Notes: generated by a model not told the origin, from the letters alone. DNA of 64,000 nucleotides from Pseudomaricurvus alkylphenolicus (GCF_011683955.1 NZ_JAAQPI010000007.1:124001-188000); one strand, 5' to 3'. Positions 53,533 through 63,048 are shown, counted from the stretch's first letter. A program made the numbers and translations.

Positions 53533-55839
53533 ATGAACCGGTTAACCCCCATGGCAAAACCCCTCAGTCTTCTTATCCCACTGGCTCCGCTGGCCGTATC
53601 AATGACCGCACTGGCGCAGGAGAGCACTTCCGGCCTCGCCCTGGAAGAGGTCGTGGTTACCGCACAGAAGCGTGCCGAGAGCGTGCAGGACATTCCCGTG
53701 GCCATCTCGGCCTTTACCGCCGAGAGTCTGGAAAATCGCAAGATGGAAACCGCCAACGATATCGCCGCCGGGGTACCAAATCTTCAGGTGTCCTCCCCCT
53801 ACGGCGAGACCCAACCCATCTTTTCCATCCGCGGCCAGAGCATGTCGGACTACAACACCAACCAAGCCTCACCGGTGGGTGTCTATGTAGACGAAGCTTA
53901 CATCGGCACCAATTATCTGCAGGGCATGGCGCTGTTCGATCTGGAGCGGGTGGAAGTGCTTCGTGGTCCCCAGGGAACTCTTTACGGCAAGAACACCACT
54001 GGCGGAGCCATTAATTTTATTACCCGTGCCCCGAGCCTGGAAGGGACTTCCGGCAAGGTCACGCTTACCGTAGGTGATTATGGCCGCGAGCATATCGACG
54101 CCGCTGCTGAAACCGTCCTGGTGGAAGATACCCTGGGCATACGCGCCGCTTACACTTATACCAAGACCGATGGCCATCACGACAACCACTTTCCCGGTGG
54201 CGACGACCTGACCTCCATCGACACCTGGGCCGGTCGCATCTCCCTGCGCTACAGTGGTGAGCAGGTGGACGCGGTTCTGCGTTATGCGGCCGGTGAGAGC
54301 GATGGTATGACGACCGCGGTTATCAACGAGGGACGTGTCCCCACCGGGGATGGATTCAGTGATGCGGTGGGCAGCCTGATTGGCCAGTTCCCCCGCGAGG
54401 ACGGATGGGATCAGTGGGAGGGCAGCCACAATAAGTCCGAGCCCTACAGTACCGACTTCCAGAGTACAACGCTGACCGTAAACTGGGATCTGCAGGACTA
54501 TACGCTGACGTCCATTACCTCCTACCTGGAAGGCACTGGCCTCAACCGTGCGGACACCGACGGCGCCGGCTGGCAACTGCTGCAGATTGATTGGGGTGCG
54601 GACGTTACCCAGTTTGCCCAGGATCTGCGTATCGCCAGTCAGTTCGACGGGCCGTTTAATTTTATTGCCGGCGTCTACTATGCGACGGACACCATGGACA
54701 TCAAAAACGTTTTTGAAATGTTCCACGCCACGGGCGATCTTGGGATACCGTTCGACCTGATGAATAACTTTATTACCAATCCAACGCCGAACGCAGCGAC
54801 TACCGGTTTTACATCCATCCAGACCTATACCCAGGAAAGGGATTCCATCGCTGTTTATCTGCACACCACCTACGACCTGACCGACCAGCTCAGCTTGACG
54901 GCAGGATTGCGCTACACCGAAGACGAGGGCAACGGTAAAGACCTGCACACTCAATTGGCAGACTATGACCGCAACCCGGTGCTGGACCTGATTACTCCTG
55001 CTACCTTTGACGCAGACGCCGCATCCTATGACGATAGCGAGTTTACCGGGAAACTCAGCTTGGATTACCAATACACCGAGGACACCCTGCTTTATGCCAG
55101 CTACAGCCGCGGCTACCGCAGCAGTGCGTTTAACGGCGGTGCCCAGTTTGCTCCCAACGAGGTCGGTGTGGCCGCACCGGAATTTGTTGATGCTTACGAG
55201 CTCGGGTTTAAAACGCTTGTGCGTGATGGCACGGTGCAGATTAACGGTGCCGCCTTTTACTATGACTACACCGACCAGCAGTTTGTGAATGTGATTGGTG
55301 TGCAGCAGTTTCTGCAGAACGGCGAAGATTCGTTTATTCAGGGGCTGGAGTTGGAAGTCATCGCACGACTGACCCACAACCTGACCCTCAATCTTGGTTT
55401 GGGTTATCTCGATACCGAGTTCGAATCGCTGACATTGTCAGACACCCTCAATGGCGGCACCATCGACCTCAGTGGCAATGAACTGTTTAACGCACCGGAA
55501 CTGAACCTCAACCTGGCCATCGATTATATCCTCGCTGACAACGACTACGGCGTGTTTCGCATCAGTGCGGATACCGCCTACACGGCTGAGCAGTGGTTTT
55601 CCGCTTACAACGATGACCTTAACTACGATGAAATCAAGGGCGAAGCCGGCTGGATGAGCAATGCTAAAGTGTCCTGGGATTCCGCCGATGATCGCATGAC
55701 CGTTGCGCTCTGGATTAAGAATATCGGCGATAACGACGACCCCACCTACGCCATCAACCTGCAGGGCGGATTCGGCTACGACTACTATACTGTGGGTTTG
55801 CCAAGACGCATGGGGCTGGATCTCAGCTATCGTTTTTAG
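53533..55839 (+). CDS. TonB-dependent receptor
   Basis: A 768-residue outer-membrane receptor. Signal peptide SLLIPLAPLAVSMTALAQE, TonB box-like LEEVVVTAQKRAESVQDIPV, plug motifs IRGQSMSDYNTNQ and LERVEVLRGPQGTLYGKNTT, C-terminal PRRMGLDLSYRF ending in Phe. GGAGAG precedes the ATG. A long antisense frame over its middle is a shadow. It belongs to the cluster of acyl-CoA enzymes around it, so it probably takes up their substrate. Confidence 0.92.
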   Translation: MNRLTPMAKPLSLLIPLAPLAVSMTALAQESTSGLALEEVVVTAQKRAESVQDIPVAISAFTAESLENRKMETANDIAAGVPNLQVSSPYGETQPIFSIRGQSMSDYNTNQASPVGVYVDEAYIGTNYLQGMALFDLERVEVLRGPQGTLYGKNTTGGAINFITRAPSLEGTSGKVTLTVGDYGREHIDAAAETVLVEDTLGIRAAYTYTKTDGHHDNHFPGGDDLTSIDTWAGRISLRYSGEQVDAVLRYAAGESDGMTTAVINEGRVPTGDGFSDAVGSLIGQFPREDGWDQWEGSHNKSEPYSTDFQSTTLTVNWDLQDYTLTSITSYLEGTGLNRADTDGAGWQLLQIDWGADVTQFAQDLRIASQFDGPFNFIAGVYYATDTMDIKNVFEMFHATGDLGIPFDLMNNFITNPTPNAATTGFTSIQTYTQERDSIAVYLHTTYDLTDQLSLTAGLRYTEDEGNGKDLHTQLADYDRNPVLDLITPATFDADAASYDDSEFTGKLSLDYQYTEDTLLYASYSRGYRSSAFNGGAQFAPNEVGVAAPEFVDAYELGFKTLVRDGTVQINGAAFYYDYTDQQFVNVIGVQQFLQNGEDSFIQGLELEVIARLTHNLTLNLGLGYLDTEFESLTLSDTLNGGTIDLSGNELFNAPELNLNLAIDYILADNDYGVFRISADTAYTAEQWFSAYNDDLNYDEIKGEAGWMSNAKVSWDSADDRMTVALWIKNIGDNDDPTYAINLQGGFGYDYYTVGLPRRMGLDLSYRF

Positions 55840-55848
55840 ACGAGAACC

Positions 55849-55942
55849 TACGGTGGATTAGCGATGCGTCGCCTAACCAACAGACCTCTTGGTGGATTAC
55901 GCCTTTGGCTCTTGTGCCCCTTGTGGGTAAATCCACCCTACC
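55849..55942 (+). repeat. REP-like dispersed repeats (copies 2 and 3)
   Basis: Two adjacent units. The first has GGTGGATTAGCGA, a GCG loop and TCGCCTAACC (55852-55877). The second (55889-55942) has GGTGGATTACG, GCCTTTGGC, CCCCTTGTGGGT and AATCCACCCTACC, and matches copy 1 at 50411-50462 over almost its whole length. Both sit between the TonB receptor stop and the MDR gene. Confidence 0.72.
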
Positions 55943-55975
55943 CTATAAGCAATAGAATATTGACGGGACAACATT

Positions 55976-57001
55976 ATGAAAGCTTGGACAATTCCACAAG
56001 GATGCACTGACGGATTCACACAATTGCAACTCAACGACTGTCCGGGACCAGACATGGGTCCCGGACAGGTCAGAGTCAAAATGAAAGCCTGGTCCACCAA
56101 CTATCGGGATATTGTGGTTCCCATGGGCCTATACTTTAGCGGCCCTGTGTCCAAAGACACGGTTCCGCTGTCTGACGGCGCCGGGGAAGTGATCGAAGTG
56201 GGAGAAGGTGTTGACCAGTGGCGGATTGGTGATCGCGTGGCCGGAACCTTCTTCCAGAGCTGGCGCGATGGCCCCTTTAACGCGGGTGTATTCGGGTCTG
56301 ACCTGGGTGGACCAACGGACGGCGTGCTCGCTGAGGAGGTCGTGCTGGATCAACAGGGGCTGGTGCGACTGCCCGATTCACTGAGCTTTGAGGAAGGCGC
56401 AACGCTGCCTTGCGCCGCCGTGACCGCCTGGAACAGCCTGTTTGAAATCGGCAATGTGCGAGCCGGCCAAACAGTGTTGGTGCTGGGTACAGGAGGTGTC
56501 TCTCTGTTTGCGCTGCAGTTTGCCAAGGCGGCGGGAGCCAAAGTGATTGCCACTTCCTCCAGTGATGACAAACTTCGCAGGCTTGAGGCAATGGGCGCTG
56601 ACCAAACCATTAACTATCGCGATAACCCGCAGTGGGGTCAGGCGGTGCTCGAACTGACCAATCAGCAAGGCGCGGACCACGTGGTCGAGGTCGGCGGCGC
56701 CGGCACGCTGGAAAACTCGATGATCGCCGTCGCCCCCGGCGGATCGATCGGACTGATTGGAGTGTTATCCGGTGTCGACGGACAGGTTAATCCCTTACCC
56801 CTGGTCGCCAAAGCCGTGCGCCTGCAAGGCGTATACGTCGGTTCGAGATCCATGTTTGAAGCCATGAATCAGTTTATCGCGCAACATGATTTGAAACCCG
56901 TGATCGACACGCGCTTCGGCTTTGAGCAAGCGCCCGATGCCTACGCCCATCAGGCCAGCGGTGGCCATATGGGCAAGGTGGTTATCTCTGCGGAGCTCTG
57001 A
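55976..57001 (+). CDS. Zinc-independent MDR alcohol dehydrogenase/quinone reductase-like
   Basis: A 341-residue medium-chain dehydrogenase. GroES-like start with WSTNYRDIVVPMG, then SDGAGEVIEVGEG and the nucleotide motif LVLGTGGVSLFALQFAKAAG, followed by RRLEAMGADQTINYRD. Zn-ligand spacing of classical alcohol dehydrogenases is not seen, so it is probably a quinone-reductase/enoyl-reductase type enzyme. It ends the plus-strand catabolic cluster and converges with the lipocalin-like gene. Confidence 0.87.
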   Translation: MKAWTIPQGCTDGFTQLQLNDCPGPDMGPGQVRVKMKAWSTNYRDIVVPMGLYFSGPVSKDTVPLSDGAGEVIEVGEGVDQWRIGDRVAGTFFQSWRDGPFNAGVFGSDLGGPTDGVLAEEVVLDQQGLVRLPDSLSFEEGATLPCAAVTAWNSLFEIGNVRAGQTVLVLGTGGVSLFALQFAKAAGAKVIATSSSDDKLRRLEAMGADQTINYRDNPQWGQAVLELTNQQGADHVVEVGGAGTLENSMIAVAPGGSIGLIGVLSGVDGQVNPLPLVAKAVRLQGVYVGSRSMFEAMNQFIAQHDLKPVIDTRFGFEQAPDAYAHQASGGHMGKVVISAEL

Positions 57002-57039
57002 TCTTAATTAACCGCTTGGAGTTGGTCTGGTGTAGTGTA

Positions 57040-57513
57040 TTAACGCTGCCAGACCAACTGATCGAGAAAGCCTTCCTGCTCTGCGGTCAGGATCAGGCAA
57101 TCTTCTTCAAAGACAAAATCCCGCGTTAAGGTAACTCCCGGCCACTGGGGAATATTGCTGTCTTGCACCTGGTGCCTGACCTGATCGCCTTCCACCACAT
57201 AGCGCCCCGTGTAACTTACGTAACCCATGGCGGCCAGCGCGTAACGGCGCACCAGCTCCTGGGCATCGGTTCCGGCCTCGGGCCATTCGTTCTTCAGCAG
57301 TTGGTTCTTCGCACCGATTAATTGGAAACGCTCCTGTTCGACGGGTTGCCGCTGAGTATCCATCAAGGTCGCACTGATCCAGCCATCGGCTGTGTAGATA
57401 ATATGACCGGCGCAGTTTCCTGCAAAAGGATAGTGCTTTTGATCACTGGCCAAATGTGTGACGGACCACTCCTTCAGTGTCCAGATACCGATAAAGTTAT
57501 CTTGCAGGGGCAT
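57040..57513 (-). CDS. Lipocalin-like domain protein
   Basis: A 157-residue lipocalin-like (PF13924-type) protein. The motif FIGIWTLKEW carries the GxW usual in the group, followed by HIIYTADGWISATLMD. GGAGGAATCCC precedes ATG 57513; an upstream extension of 10 codons is unlikely. It lacks a signal peptide. It is 73 bp downstream of qhpB on the same strand. No ligand can be predicted. Confidence 0.83.
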   Translation of the reverse strand: MPLQDNFIGIWTLKEWSVTHLASDQKHYPFAGNCAGHIIYTADGWISATLMDTQRQPVEQERFQLIGAKNQLLKNEWPEAGTDAQELVRRYALAAMGYVSYTGRYVVEGDQVRHQVQDSNIPQWPGVTLTRDFVFEEDCLILTAEQEGFLDQLVWQR

Positions 57514-57586
57514 GGGATTCCTCCGGTAGCGGTGTGCGGACACCGCTTCAGCATTAGGGTTATCCCTTATGTTAACTGAATGTTAT

Positions 57587-58714
57587 TCAGTTTTGAACTA
57601 TTTTTTTGTTCCCACCTCTGATTACCCGGAGGTGAGAAAAGGACTGGTCGGCACAACCGGGCAGTTCGTAGCCCCAAATCCGGCTCAGATCTGACGCCTT
57701 ATGTGCCGCCACCTTGCAGCCTCCACCGCCGATATAGACACGTTCGCCGTCAAGAGAGGTATTGACGGCATAGTAGGTCGCCTCCAGGGGAACACGTTGC
57801 AGTGTGCGACCCGCTTCGCTGTCGATTTTGACCAGACTATTGTAGACACCAAAGACCTCCGGTCGTTTGGCACTGGTGGTGGTGGCGAAAATCAAGTGGG
57901 CGGTCGATTCAAAGTCGAAGACTTTCAGTTTGCCTGTGCGACGATCCAGCTGTGCGATGGAAGTCTGGTAGGCCTCCAGAGTACGAGGGTCGCGATCGGT
58001 ATGTACTGAAAAAAGGGCCTGGGTATGCACGCCGGAATTCTCAAAACTGATCCAGTGCCCGCCCATATCCGCAGGAGAGCGATTTTTGATTTGCCAGCCG
58101 TTCACCGGCAGCGTTTCCAGTAATTCTCCGCTGACAGTATCAACTCGATAAAAGTCACGCCCCAATAAAAACAACGAGTGATCATCAGCAGAGGTCATCA
58201 GCCCCTGGATGCGGCGCGGGACTTTGAAACGTCGCAAAGGTTTGGCATTAAGGCCTGCGCCGGTATCAAATACCAGCACTTCATTATCGAGCACTTGAAT
58301 CTGATCCCGCAGCCTGCGAACCGGGTTGACTTGTACGAACAGGCGGCTGCCGTCACTGTTAAGATCATGGCCATAAAAAGAACGCGCCTGCACCAGACCT
58401 TCGCCCAGCTCGGCGCGAAACACGGTATCCCCGGTGGCAAGATCCAAACCCAGAACAGTCTCGTGATTATCCGTTGTCAGATAAACTCTGCGATTGTCCG
58501 GAGACGGCAAGAGCGTCCAGGAACCGGTTGTCTGACCCGGTACCTTTAAAATGTTCAGCGTTTCGCCGGTTTGACCATCAATAGCGTACAGCAGATTGGG
58601 GCGTGTCGCCGTTAGCAGAACATCGGCCGCAAAAGCGGGTATCACCCACGAACAGATCAAGAACAGTAACACTCTGAGCGATCGTTGATTCGTTGAGAGA
58701 ATGTTGAAAAACAT
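57587..58714 (-). CDS. qhpB: Quinohemoprotein amine dehydrogenase, beta subunit
   Basis: A 375-residue exported seven-bladed propeller-like protein. The signal peptide is RSLRVLLFLICSWVIPAFAA. Repeats include TATRPNLLYAIDGQTGETLN, LTTDNHETVLGLDLATGD and the Cys-bearing end VYIGGGGCKVAAHKASDLSR, then CADQSFSHLRV. It carries the gene order qhpA-D-C-B of QHNDH loci and lies 22 bp after qhpC. GGAG precedes ATG 58714. The beta subunit packs against the gamma subunit in the periplasmic amine-oxidising enzyme. In described loci qhpE follows; here it does not. Confidence 0.9.
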   Translation of the reverse strand: MFFNILSTNQRSLRVLLFLICSWVIPAFAADVLLTATRPNLLYAIDGQTGETLNILKVPGQTTGSWTLLPSPDNRRVYLTTDNHETVLGLDLATGDTVFRAELGEGLVQARSFYGHDLNSDGSRLFVQVNPVRRLRDQIQVLDNEVLVFDTGAGLNAKPLRRFKVPRRIQGLMTSADDHSLFLLGRDFYRVDTVSGELLETLPVNGWQIKNRSPADMGGHWISFENSGVHTQALFSVHTDRDPRTLEAYQTSIAQLDRRTGKLKVFDFESTAHLIFATTTSAKRPEVFGVYNSLVKIDSEAGRTLQRVPLEATYYAVNTSLDGERVYIGGGGCKVAAHKASDLSRIWGYELPGCADQSFSHLRVIRGGNKKIVQN

Positions 58715-58736
58715 AAGGAACTCCGCGAAAAGGGTT

Positions 58737-59060
58737 TTACTTACTGGGTTTTGGATAGACCTGATCGAGTTCACGCCATCCTTTTTCGGCCGAGTCAGTG
58801 CCTTTACCCCAGCCTTGATAGCTGCTCATCACATCGGGTACCTGTGCCGGCCACCAGCAGGGGTCTGCACAGCCATACAGGTCAGCTTCCATTGGCTGAC
58901 ACAGGCTTGCCACGCCACCGGTCGGATCCACTTCCCATCCGGGATCCGTGGTGGTGGTGCAGCCGCCCACCGCTTGCATTGCGAACACGGCCTCCATCTT
59001 CTGGTGCAGAGTGTTGTCCATTACCCGCGCTTTACGGTTCAGTGGCTTGAGTCGTTTCAT
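58737..59060 (-). CDS. qhpC: Quinohemoprotein amine dehydrogenase, gamma subunit (CTQ-containing)
   Basis: A 107-residue RiPP-like precursor. The N-terminal ~27 residues are a leader, then the mature part from about M28. Counting from M28, the residues that form CTQ and the thioether bridges in known QHNDH align exactly: C34/E43, C54/D60, C68/D76 for the three Cys-Asp/Glu bridges, C64/W70 for CTQ. The motif [15 protein letters not shown] is the strongest match. The ATG overlaps the qhpD stop by 4 bp (ATGA), so protein and maturase are coupled. Confidence 0.96.
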   Translation of the reverse strand: MKRLKPLNRKARVMDNTLHQKMEAVFAMQAVGGCTTTTDPGWEVDPTGGVASLCQPMEADLYGCADPCWWPAQVPDVMSSYQGWGKGTDSAEKGWRELDQVYPKPSK

Positions 59061-60475
59061 GGGTTCACCCCTTGAATAATGTGTTGTTCCAGATAGTCCG
59101 GGGATTGATCGAGAATGCGGTGATACGCTCTGATGCCGAAGTCCGTCCAGTCCCGCAGGAGATCGCAGTATTGCCAGGTCGGCGAAAATAAATCCCCGTC
59201 AGTGGTGTAAGATTCGTGATAGCAACCACCGGCGCAGAGGTTGCGAATGGAACAGGTTGAACAACCGCGATCCGACTTATCCAGCGCGTTGGACAAGAGT
59301 TGACGCAACGCGGATTTGTCGACGCCTGCTGACACATTGCCAAAGGTTGGCAACGCCGAACCGGTAAAACGATGGCAGAGATTCAATTCGCCATTACCAT
59401 CCACCGCCAGTAGCGACAGTCCGGCGGCACAGGGCAATGCTTTGCTGGATCCGTTGTGCAGATTGCTGATCAATTGATGCAGATTGCCAAAACCGATATT
59501 ACCCCCGGCAATGGCTTGTTCGACATAGCGCTCTCCCAGCTGTCTCATCTCACCAAACACTTGCGCCAATTGCTCGGGTGGCAAATTATAGTTCGCCACA
59601 TCGCCGGCTGTTACCGGTGCGAAACCCACTTCGAAGAAACCCAGCTCCTCTTTCAGGTGCCGGTGAATGCCTACCACATCCGTCACTCCCCGAGTCAGAG
59701 TCACACGCGCTCCTACCGGGCGTGAACGATAGCGGCTCAATAACTGCTCCACCTTTCTGCGTACAACGGCGTAGGTACCATTGCCGGTGCTGGTAATACG
59801 GTTCTTATCGTGGATCGCCTGCGGGCCATCCATGCTGATGGTCAAGCCAACTCTGTGGGTATCCAGATAATCCATGATCGATGGCGTCAGCATGGTGGCG
59901 TTGGTGGTCATGGAAAAGTTGACCGGTTTGCTGCGCTGGTCGCCTTCACGTTCGGCGTAATCAATGACGGATTTGATCAGCGGCAAATGTGTCAATGGCT
60001 CGCCGCCGAAAAACACAATATTGACCGGGCTGTCTCCCGGATTTTCGCGCATCAACAGATCAACTGCGGCAAACGCGGTGCCGACATCCATCTTCAATCC
60101 GTTTTTGGCATCCTCAAGATCTTCTTTGTAGCAATAGGTACAACTGAGATTACAGCCGGTATTGACGTTGAGTATCAGCGTCGACAACGGAAATTCGCCG
60201 GAATCCAACAGCAATTGTTGAACCCGATCGGATGAGTCCACCGGCTCTCCCTTTGCCGTAAGAATTCGCAATGCTCTGAGGTCGTCGATCAGTTCTTTAT
60301 CGAGCTGATCCTGCTGAATCCATTCTCCGGCATTGAATTGGCCCAGCTGTTGAAGCTGCCTTTCCATGGCCGGATCCGATTGAAACAGCGCCAGCGTGGG
60401 AGGATGAAACAACAATGACTGAGCGCCCTGTTCAAGCCGATGCAGATTGTGCGGATGATATTGATACTGACTCAT
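59057..60475 (-). CDS. qhpD: Radical SAM/SPASM peptide maturase QhpD
   Basis: A 472-residue radical SAM enzyme. The cluster motif C108-x3-C112-x2-C115 sits in [19 protein letters not shown], then [20 protein letters not shown] and the SAM motif [11 protein letters not shown]. The C-terminal SPASM cysteines are in [20 protein letters not shown] and PTWQYC. In described systems QhpD forms the intra-peptide Cys-to-Asp/Glu thioether bonds in the gamma subunit. GGAGATG precedes ATG 60475. It is between qhpA (13 bp) and qhpC (4-bp overlap). Confidence 0.95.
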   Translation of the reverse strand: MSQYQYHPHNLHRLEQGAQSLLFHPPTLALFQSDPAMERQLQQLGQFNAGEWIQQDQLDKELIDDLRALRILTAKGEPVDSSDRVQQLLLDSGEFPLSTLILNVNTGCNLSCTYCYKEDLEDAKNGLKMDVGTAFAAVDLLMRENPGDSPVNIVFFGGEPLTHLPLIKSVIDYAEREGDQRSKPVNFSMTTNATMLTPSIMDYLDTHRVGLTISMDGPQAIHDKNRITSTGNGTYAVVRRKVEQLLSRYRSRPVGARVTLTRGVTDVVGIHRHLKEELGFFEVGFAPVTAGDVANYNLPPEQLAQVFGEMRQLGERYVEQAIAGGNIGFGNLHQLISNLHNGSSKALPCAAGLSLLAVDGNGELNLCHRFTGSALPTFGNVSAGVDKSALRQLLSNALDKSDRGCSTCSIRNLCAGGCYHESYTTDGDLFSPTWQYCDLLRDWTDFGIRAYHRILDQSPDYLEQHIIQGVNP

Positions 60476-60488
60476 GAAACATCTCCAG

Positions 60489-62081
60489 CTAACGAATGGG
60501 GGGGTCAATAAAGCGCTGCACAGTTACCACCAAACGGGCATTGGCCGACAAGGTGTTATCGCCCTGGTCCAACTCAGCCTGGATATTGAGAACACCAATA
60601 TTGTTGGTGGGAATGTAACGATCCGGATTAATGCCGGCCGCCGCCGGTTGGAACAACCCGTTCTGGTTGATTTGCCCCGCGTGGGTGGAATCCTGGAGCA
60701 TTTTGGCAATATCGTCGAAGTCGCTGCTGCTCCAGTGCGCCGGAAAACGTCCCACAGTGATATCGTCCTCGGTACCGGCGAGGCCATCGGCTCCGTTGAG
60801 AAAACCTACCGCCTCGAACTGAACGGGTACCGGTGCAATCTTTCCACCACCATCACCGATGCGGGCAATGGCGTGGGCGGGTCTGACCTGGATGGAATCC
60901 AGTTTGCGGTAAACCGATAGCTGCGTGGATGCGATGTCGCCTACCTGAATCTCGCGCCTTCCCGCTTCCACATTGCGGTCGGCGACCACATCGATCACGA
61001 TCTTGTCCTCCGAGCGCTGCTTAACGGTAACGGATATCCCCTTACCCAAGGACACAGGCCCTTTCAGTCCGGTACCGATCAATGTCATCTCCTGTCGACT
61101 GCCCGCCTTGAGATAATTGGGGTAGATCGCCAGAACCTGTGCCCTGGTTCCTACCCGAACCGCTGTCCAATCGCCGCCAGTTTCGTCATGGTCCTGAAAA
61201 AACCAGCGCCCCTGCAGTCGATTACCCTGGTCTGAAACCGCGAACACTTCACGTACAGTTTTATCACTCAGTTGTCGTTCACCTCGCCACTCATAACCGC
61301 TGTAAATCACTGCGGAAGACGTCGAGGAATGCTCCACTCCGGCTGCATCGGTCAGTGAATAGCTGGTCCGGTACTGGTCGGTGCCGGTTTTGCTAATCTC
61401 CGCGTAACCGTAATAGACACCACGACCAGGCTGACGGCCGACGATACGCCAGCGGCCGCTGAGGTTCGGTGATGGTTGCTGCTGCCAGTGCTTCCAACTG
61501 TCCATTTGCAGGCCGAGCTGCTGGGTGAGCTGAGTAACCAGCGGTCCGGTCGCTATACCCCACCAATCGCGATCGCGGGAACCCGCTGCATACTCCAGCG
61601 TTGGAAACTGGCCTACGTGAAAATGCACCAGACGACGCCATTCCTCCTCGCTGCGGCGCTGCAATTGAAAGCGGGCCTGGGTATGGCAACGGGCGCACAT
61701 AGTCGCCAGCAGCGGATCCTCCGCCACGTCCGCCCTGTTGGGGCGTTTCTCCAAAGCGTGGCGAAAGGGTAACGCTTCCGTGGGTGTCAATCCGTAGTTA
61801 TCGGAAAGATACTTAACAACACTGCGCCGTTCGTCTTGAGTAAGTTGAACACGTCCTTCCCGCTGCATGCGAACAACCGTCATAAACCAACCTTCCGGCG
61901 ACTTGCGTTGTTCGCTGATGCGCGAAAATTGGCTGCCAGCAGCGTTGTTTCCGCTGGGGTGATGACAGCCGGCACAGCGCTCAGTGACCAAACGCTCCCC
62001 CAGCCGGTACATATCCTCACCCTGTACGGAAGCCACCCAGAGCATCCAACCGCACAAAACCCAAAGCAATTGTCTGCTCAT
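60489..62081 (-). CDS. qhpA: Quinohemoprotein amine dehydrogenase, alpha subunit (diheme)
   Basis: A 530-residue exported subunit. The signal peptide is MSRQLLWVLCGWMLWVASVQ. Two c-type haem motifs, C36AGCH40 and C129ARCH133, in an N-terminal diheme domain are followed by beta-rich domains (SGRWRIVGRQPGRGVYYGYA; AIYPNYLKAGSRQEMTLIGT; TEDDITVGRFPAHWSSSDFD). This is the alpha-subunit architecture of QHNDH; electrons from CTQ pass through the haems to a periplasmic acceptor. It starts 4 bp after the NmrA-like gene. Confidence 0.94.
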   Translation of the reverse strand: MSRQLLWVLCGWMLWVASVQGEDMYRLGERLVTERCAGCHHPSGNNAAGSQFSRISEQRKSPEGWFMTVVRMQREGRVQLTQDERRSVVKYLSDNYGLTPTEALPFRHALEKRPNRADVAEDPLLATMCARCHTQARFQLQRRSEEEWRRLVHFHVGQFPTLEYAAGSRDRDWWGIATGPLVTQLTQQLGLQMDSWKHWQQQPSPNLSGRWRIVGRQPGRGVYYGYAEISKTGTDQYRTSYSLTDAAGVEHSSTSSAVIYSGYEWRGERQLSDKTVREVFAVSDQGNRLQGRWFFQDHDETGGDWTAVRVGTRAQVLAIYPNYLKAGSRQEMTLIGTGLKGPVSLGKGISVTVKQRSEDKIVIDVVADRNVEAGRREIQVGDIASTQLSVYRKLDSIQVRPAHAIARIGDGGGKIAPVPVQFEAVGFLNGADGLAGTEDDITVGRFPAHWSSSDFDDIAKMLQDSTHAGQINQNGLFQPAAAGINPDRYIPTNNIGVLNIQAELDQGDNTLSANARLVVTVQRFIDPPIR

Positions 62082-62085
62082 GCCC

Positions 62086-63012
62086 TTACCCCGCTTCCAC
62101 CATTAACGGTGCGAACTGCTCGCGGGTTTGCCGTAACCAATCGGCAAATCGACGTGGCTGCCGCCCCAGCAAACGCTCTACCGTATCCGTATGCGCCCGG
62201 TACTCTTTGACAATAGACTGCTCCCAACCAATGTATTTAAGCAAAGGGGCAGCACCCTCACCCAACAGTTGTTCAAACAATGAAATGCTGCCGGAGTAAG
62301 ATATTTCCCGCTCCAAATGCTCACTGAATTGCTCGGCGAGTTCTTCAAAGCTGAAACAGTCGTCTTCGTGACCGGTCAGGGCCAACTCCTCGTTGACATA
62401 CTTTTCCACCGGCTCCGTTAGCACCTTGGCCGCCACCTCTGAGATATCCCGAGTATCGATGTACGGCAAAGTGTGTGAAAACGGCAAACAGAATGTATCC
62501 TGCTCCACCACTCCACGCGCTGCCAGCCAGGGGAGACTTTGCATATACCAGGACCAAGGGTTGATAAAGGTTACCGGCAACCCACTCTGCCGCCACAGCT
62601 GCCGACCACGAAAGTGAACCCAACAGGGCATGGCAGGTTGTTGGCGAAAACTGAGGGGAATATCGTCTTCCTCAACCAGCGAGACTACCCCTAGCAAACG
62701 CACCACCTGCTTGATCGTCGGTGTATCCCGCACCGCTTGAATCATGGCAAGTGTGGATGCCTCCTCATCAAATTCGAAATCGGGATACATCACAAACACA
62801 CGCTCGGCATCCTTAATCGCTGCCTGTATGGATTCCGGTGAGGAAAGATCCCCATACCGGGTGTCAGCATTTGGATAGCGTGCTGACAAGTCGCTTACGC
62901 CTTCCTGACTGCTGGAAATCAGACGAAGCTCTTGTCCCATTTGCGGATAAAGCGTCTCCACCAGGTGACCACCAATATTGCCCCTGGAACCAAATACAAC
63001 GATTTTTGCCAT
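62086..63012 (-). CDS. NmrA-like NAD(P)-binding (atypical SDR) protein
   Basis: A 308-residue protein with the Rossmann start MAKIVVFGSRGNIGGHLVET and the NmrA-like IKQVVRLLGVVSLVEEDDIP and VTFINPWSWYMQSL motifs. There is no YxxxK, so it is an atypical SDR of the NmrA/ergot-alkaloid-like type. AGGA precedes the ATG. It is the first gene of the operon, 4 bp before qhpA, an unexpected neighbour for QHNDH. It could be a redox sensor or an oxidoreductase acting on the amine-derived aldehyde; neither is shown. Confidence 0.85.
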   Translation of the reverse strand: MAKIVVFGSRGNIGGHLVETLYPQMGQELRLISSSQEGVSDLSARYPNADTRYGDLSSPESIQAAIKDAERVFVMYPDFEFDEEASTLAMIQAVRDTPTIKQVVRLLGVVSLVEEDDIPLSFRQQPAMPCWVHFRGRQLWRQSGLPVTFINPWSWYMQSLPWLAARGVVEQDTFCLPFSHTLPYIDTRDISEVAAKVLTEPVEKYVNEELALTGHEDDCFSFEELAEQFSEHLEREISYSGSISLFEQLLGEGAAPLLKYIGWEQSIVKEYRAHTDTVERLLGRQPRRFADWLRQTREQFAPLMVEAG

Positions 63013-63048
63013 GTGAAAATTCCTGAAAAGATCATCGAGTGTTATTTC

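Noticed and set aside
53869-55377. 502-residue open frame antisense to the TonB receptor at 53.5-55.8 kb
   Set aside because: It lies entirely inside a well-supported receptor gene, has no recognisable domain and begins without a ribosome-binding site; long antisense frames are common opposite GC-rich barrel genes.
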